Positions 33,246 to 35,226 of a stretch of 35,226 nt of DNA are shown piece by piece. The DNA is taken from contig JAIFLV010000140.1 of the NCBI GenBank assembly GCA_020048895.1, forward strand, positions 1 through 35,226. The letters run 5' to 3'. The first letter of the stretch is position 1, and each line of letters starts with the position of its first letter. Below the pieces are notes generated by a model, which saw nothing but the letters and a program-made list of their open reading frames with translations, was not told where the DNA came from and did no database searches. The position numbers and the translations under genes are program-made. Source of the stretch: Rhodoferax sp. (GTDB taxonomy: Bacteria; Pseudomonadota; Gammaproteobacteria; Burkholderiales; Burkholderiaceae_C).

Positions 33246-34023
33246 TCAGTGTGTGGCGGGTTTGGTCTGTCCCTGCCGCCAATAGTTGATGGGCCAGATG
33301 TCGCCAATCGCTCAAGCCCAGACCACCGCAAGGACTCTCTGACCACGTAGTAATTGCGTCTGGCAATCCACTTCGCACCTCCAGGTTCTCGCCCGTGATC
33401 GGGTGGGTGAACTCCAGACTCCACGCATGCAACCAGAGCCTCTGGAGGCCAAGCCGCTCAGCCCACCAACGGTTCAAGGGCCCCTTGCCGTGGGTAGCGT
33501 CGCCAATGATGGGATGCGCAAGGTACTTGAGATGCCTGCGAATCTGATGACGCCGACCGGTGGTCGGTGTGGCCTCCACAAGCGACACCCTGGTGGTTGC
33601 AAAACGCGGATCAAAGGATTCTGGCAACTCCAGCAGAGCGATGCGCCGAAATTGCGTATGGGCCTCCTGAACCGGCGCGTCGGGGCCGGCATCGTCCAGT
33701 CGCAGCGGGTGGTTTACGTCGGCCTCCTGAGGAACCCATCCCCGCACCATGGCCAGATAGCGCTTCCTGACAGAATGATCCGCAAATGCTTGTGCGAGCG
33801 CGTGGGCGGCTTCACGGTAGCGGGCAAACAGCAGTACACCGCATGTCCCCTTGTCGAGCCGATGTGCCGGGTACACATGCTGCCCGCCCAACTGACTTCG
33901 CAACGTCTGCACAACGAACCGTGTCTCCGCGGCGTCGAGCCCGGTGCGATGGACCAGCCACCCGGGGGGTTTGTAAACCGCCACCAGATGTTCGTCACAC
34001 CACAGAATGCGCAGGTATTCCAT
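33226..34023 (-). CDS. truC: RluA-family pseudouridine synthase, TruC-like
   Basis: 265 residues from ATG 34023 (GGAG three bases upstream); ATG 34044 is an alternative. The catalytic Asp is in YPAHRLDKGTCGVLLFA. WCDEHLVAVYKPPGWLVHR at the N-terminus, PTTGRRHQIRRHLKYLAHPI and LWLHAWSLEFTHP complete the fold. No S4 domain is present, and the length and wording fit TruC, which modifies U65 in tRNA, better than RluC/RluD. Substrate assignment is by resemblance. Its 3' end overlaps the GNAT remnant by 20 bases; an IS remnant lies upstream of it. Confidence 0.87.
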   Translation of the reverse strand: MEYLRILWCDEHLVAVYKPPGWLVHRTGLDAAETRFVVQTLRSQLGGQHVYPAHRLDKGTCGVLLFARYREAAHALAQAFADHSVRKRYLAMVRGWVPQEADVNHPLRLDDAGPDAPVQEAHTQFRRIALLELPESFDPRFATTRVSLVEATPTTGRRHQIRRHLKYLAHPIIGDATHGKGPLNRWWAERLGLQRLWLHAWSLEFTHPITGENLEVRSGLPDAITTWSESPCGGLGLSDWRHLAHQLLAAGTDQTRHTLTTFETE

Positions 34024-34078
34024 CAACTCCAAGCCTCTTTCCATGGCATCGTTGCATTCTGCCTTGCCCGTCCTGCCG

Positions 34079-34094
34079 AGTACTGTTGAGAGCA
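34079..34094 (+). repeat. Left copy of a 16-base imperfect direct repeat flanking the transposase remnant
   Basis: AGTACTGTTGAGAGCA here and AGTATTTTTGAGAGCA at 35183-35198 agree at 14 of 16 positions, in the same orientation. The sequence just after it (AAATAGATTGTCCGG) reminds me of subterminal repeats of ISNCY-type elements, so it may mark the IS end. Confidence 0.4.
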
Positions 34095-34197
34095 AATAGA
34101 TTGTCCGGTTTTTCTGTCAGCTTTCTTTGGTTGTTTTGCCTTTTTGATTCCTATTTTCAAGGCCCCTGCCAGGCCGCCGGAGGCCTCCCCGCCTACA

Positions 34198-35139
34198 TCA
34201 AGCAGCCCGCAGGATAGGAGCCTGCATTGCCGTGGTTTGACTTGACTGGCCCTGTGCATCAAAGCGCTCCAGCAGCCTGGGGCCGTGCCAAATCGATAGC
34301 GTCCCATCCACATAGCGATGCACCCGCACCGTTGTGCGGCTATAGCTGTAGCGAATCTCCTGTTCGGGGATTTGCAATATCAACCCCTCAAAGCGCACCG
34401 TGTTGTCGTTACCCACAACGCGTTCATACTGCTCACACAGAATGTCGCCCAACTGCGCCTGTGCCACGTAGGGAACAAACGCACTGCCTGCGCCTGCTGG
34501 GGTGCGCGCAAACTCTGCGTTGTGCAGTGCCCGATAGGTCTGCTCCAGATACACATTGGCTTCAACCATGGTCGTAATTCCGTGCTGGGCGAGTTCCTTG
34601 ACCAAACGGTCCTGGTGGGTGCGAAAGGCACGCTCACTGCGTCCACGTGCCTGAGGGGAGTAAGCCGCAATATGCTCAATGCCAAGTTGCTTGCAGGCCC
34701 GCCCCACCTGGGTCAAATGGGCCTTGTCGACCTTGCCACCTGCCACAGGTGTGGTGAAGTAGTGAGCACCCCGGTCGGTGTAGAAACTGCAAAACAGGCC
34801 ATAACGGGCAATGGTCTGCCCGATGCCGTGAAAGCTCGATGCAGTACCTTCCTGGGCGCAGAAGAACATTGACAGGTGCTCACTGGTGGCATCGTCCATG
34901 GTGACCACCAGGTCCCAGTGCGCGCCAGGCACCCACGCATGGGTGGAGGCGTCTTGGTGGATCATCATGCCCACCAGTGGTTTGGGGTCACGCTTTTTGT
35001 GGTGTTTGCCACGTCCTGCCACCTTGGGCACCAGGCCGGCACCCTGCAAGGCGCTCTTGACCCAGGTGTAGCTTCGCGCTGGCTGGCCCGTTGATTCTTG
35101 GTGGCGGGCGTAGTGGCTGCAGAAGTGTTTGACGTTCTG
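34198..35139 (-). pseudogene. ISNCY-type transposase, N-terminally disrupted
   Basis: From 35139 the frame runs NVKHFCSHYARHQES, SYTWVKSALQGAGLV, MMIHQDASTHAWVPG, WDLVVTMDDATSEHLSMFF, FYTDRGAHYFTTPVAGGKVD, AAYSPQARGRSERAFRTHQ and DILCEQYERVVG to a stop at 34198 (313 residues). This is the integrase-core (DDE) part and C-terminus of ISNCY-family transposases. The usual N-terminal helix-turn-helix region is absent: a TAA at 35140-35142 closes the frame just upstream. A different frame beyond it is open to the window edge (KYWADGKRLTLDFDGRN). Either a frameshift or a junction with other DNA lies at about 35140. No good start codon exists after it (TTG 35049 would drop the first motifs), so I call it inactive. 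Confidence 0.78.
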
Positions 35140-35182
35140 TTACGTCCGTCGAAGTCCAGGGTTAATCTCTTCCCGTCTGCCC

Positions 35183-35198
35183 AGTATTTTTGAGAGCA
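35183..35198 (+). repeat. Right copy of the 16-base imperfect direct repeat
   Basis: AGTATTTTTGAGAGCA matches the copy at 34079-34094 at 14 of 16 positions; the starts are 1,104 bases apart, with the transposase remnant in between. It may be a target duplication, a subterminal IS repeat, or chance. Confidence 0.4.
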
Positions 35199-35226
35199 CT
35201 CGACAAATCGATGCCGGATTTAGCTT

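Noticed and set aside
1-35226. CRISPR arrays, tRNA or rRNA genes, prophage or integrative element modules
   Set aside because: No regularly spaced repeats, cloverleaf sequences, rRNA segments, integrase next to a tRNA, or structural phage genes were seen.

Overview
The window looks like a chromosomal segment of a Comamonadaceae-type betaproteobacterium (Rhodoferax/Polaromonas-like). That placement rests on protein sequence character, high GC, and a dispersed repeat with an ATTCCACGGGCGCTA core that I associate with this family. No database search was run, so the taxonomy is inference.

Layout. 1-1011: the 3' end of a COG3146-type acetyltransferase carrying in-frame repeat DNA, then cheW. 1109-3959: divergent soluble (ppa) and membrane (hppA) pyrophosphatases. 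4067-9552: a sensory locus with a TonB-dependent receptor, a periplasmic binding protein and a hybrid histidine kinase on the minus strand, facing a LuxR-type response regulator. 9661-12853: moaA-mobA-moeA for molybdenum cofactor. 12855-17191: a two-gene RND efflux pump (membrane fusion lipoprotein then permease). 17295-20900: the conserved neighbourhood rnhA - yafS-like methyltransferase <> gloB - mltD. 20903-23880: dnaX-ybaB-recR. 23976-25283: an MFS exporter. 25312-29662: a DUF4139 protein, an unusual LytS-like kinase and a LytTR regulator. 29747-31555: aminopeptidase P. 31598-31691: the small SRP RNA (ffs) with its promoter. 31838-35226: an accessory tail with an 80-residue unknown protein, an alpha/beta hydrolase, an acetyltransferase deletion scar, a TruC-like pseudouridine synthase and a broken ISNCY-type transposase.

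The most unusual signal is a family of short repeats lying in frame inside three separate protein genes (COG3146 acetyltransferase, moeA, dnaX). The repeat is read in three different frame/strand combinations and is open in all three. The acetyltransferase copy abuts a second, 94-bp palindrome that is also in frame. This resembles in concept the palindromic elements known inside Rickettsia genes. A second strong signal is a run of nine A in dnaX at the expected domain III/IV border, where either shifted frame stops within four codons. That is the arrangement expected for producing a short gamma-like clamp-loader subunit. Third, the TonB receptor/binding protein/hybrid kinase/regulator locus looks like a complete outer-membrane-to-DNA signal relay with unknown ligand.

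Genes are tightly packed. Several convergent pairs leave only 1-6 bases between stop codons and show no terminator. The longest stretches without a protein gene are the ppa/hppA gap (235 bases) and the interval holding ffs (31556-31837). No tRNA, rRNA, CRISPR array or phage module was seen.
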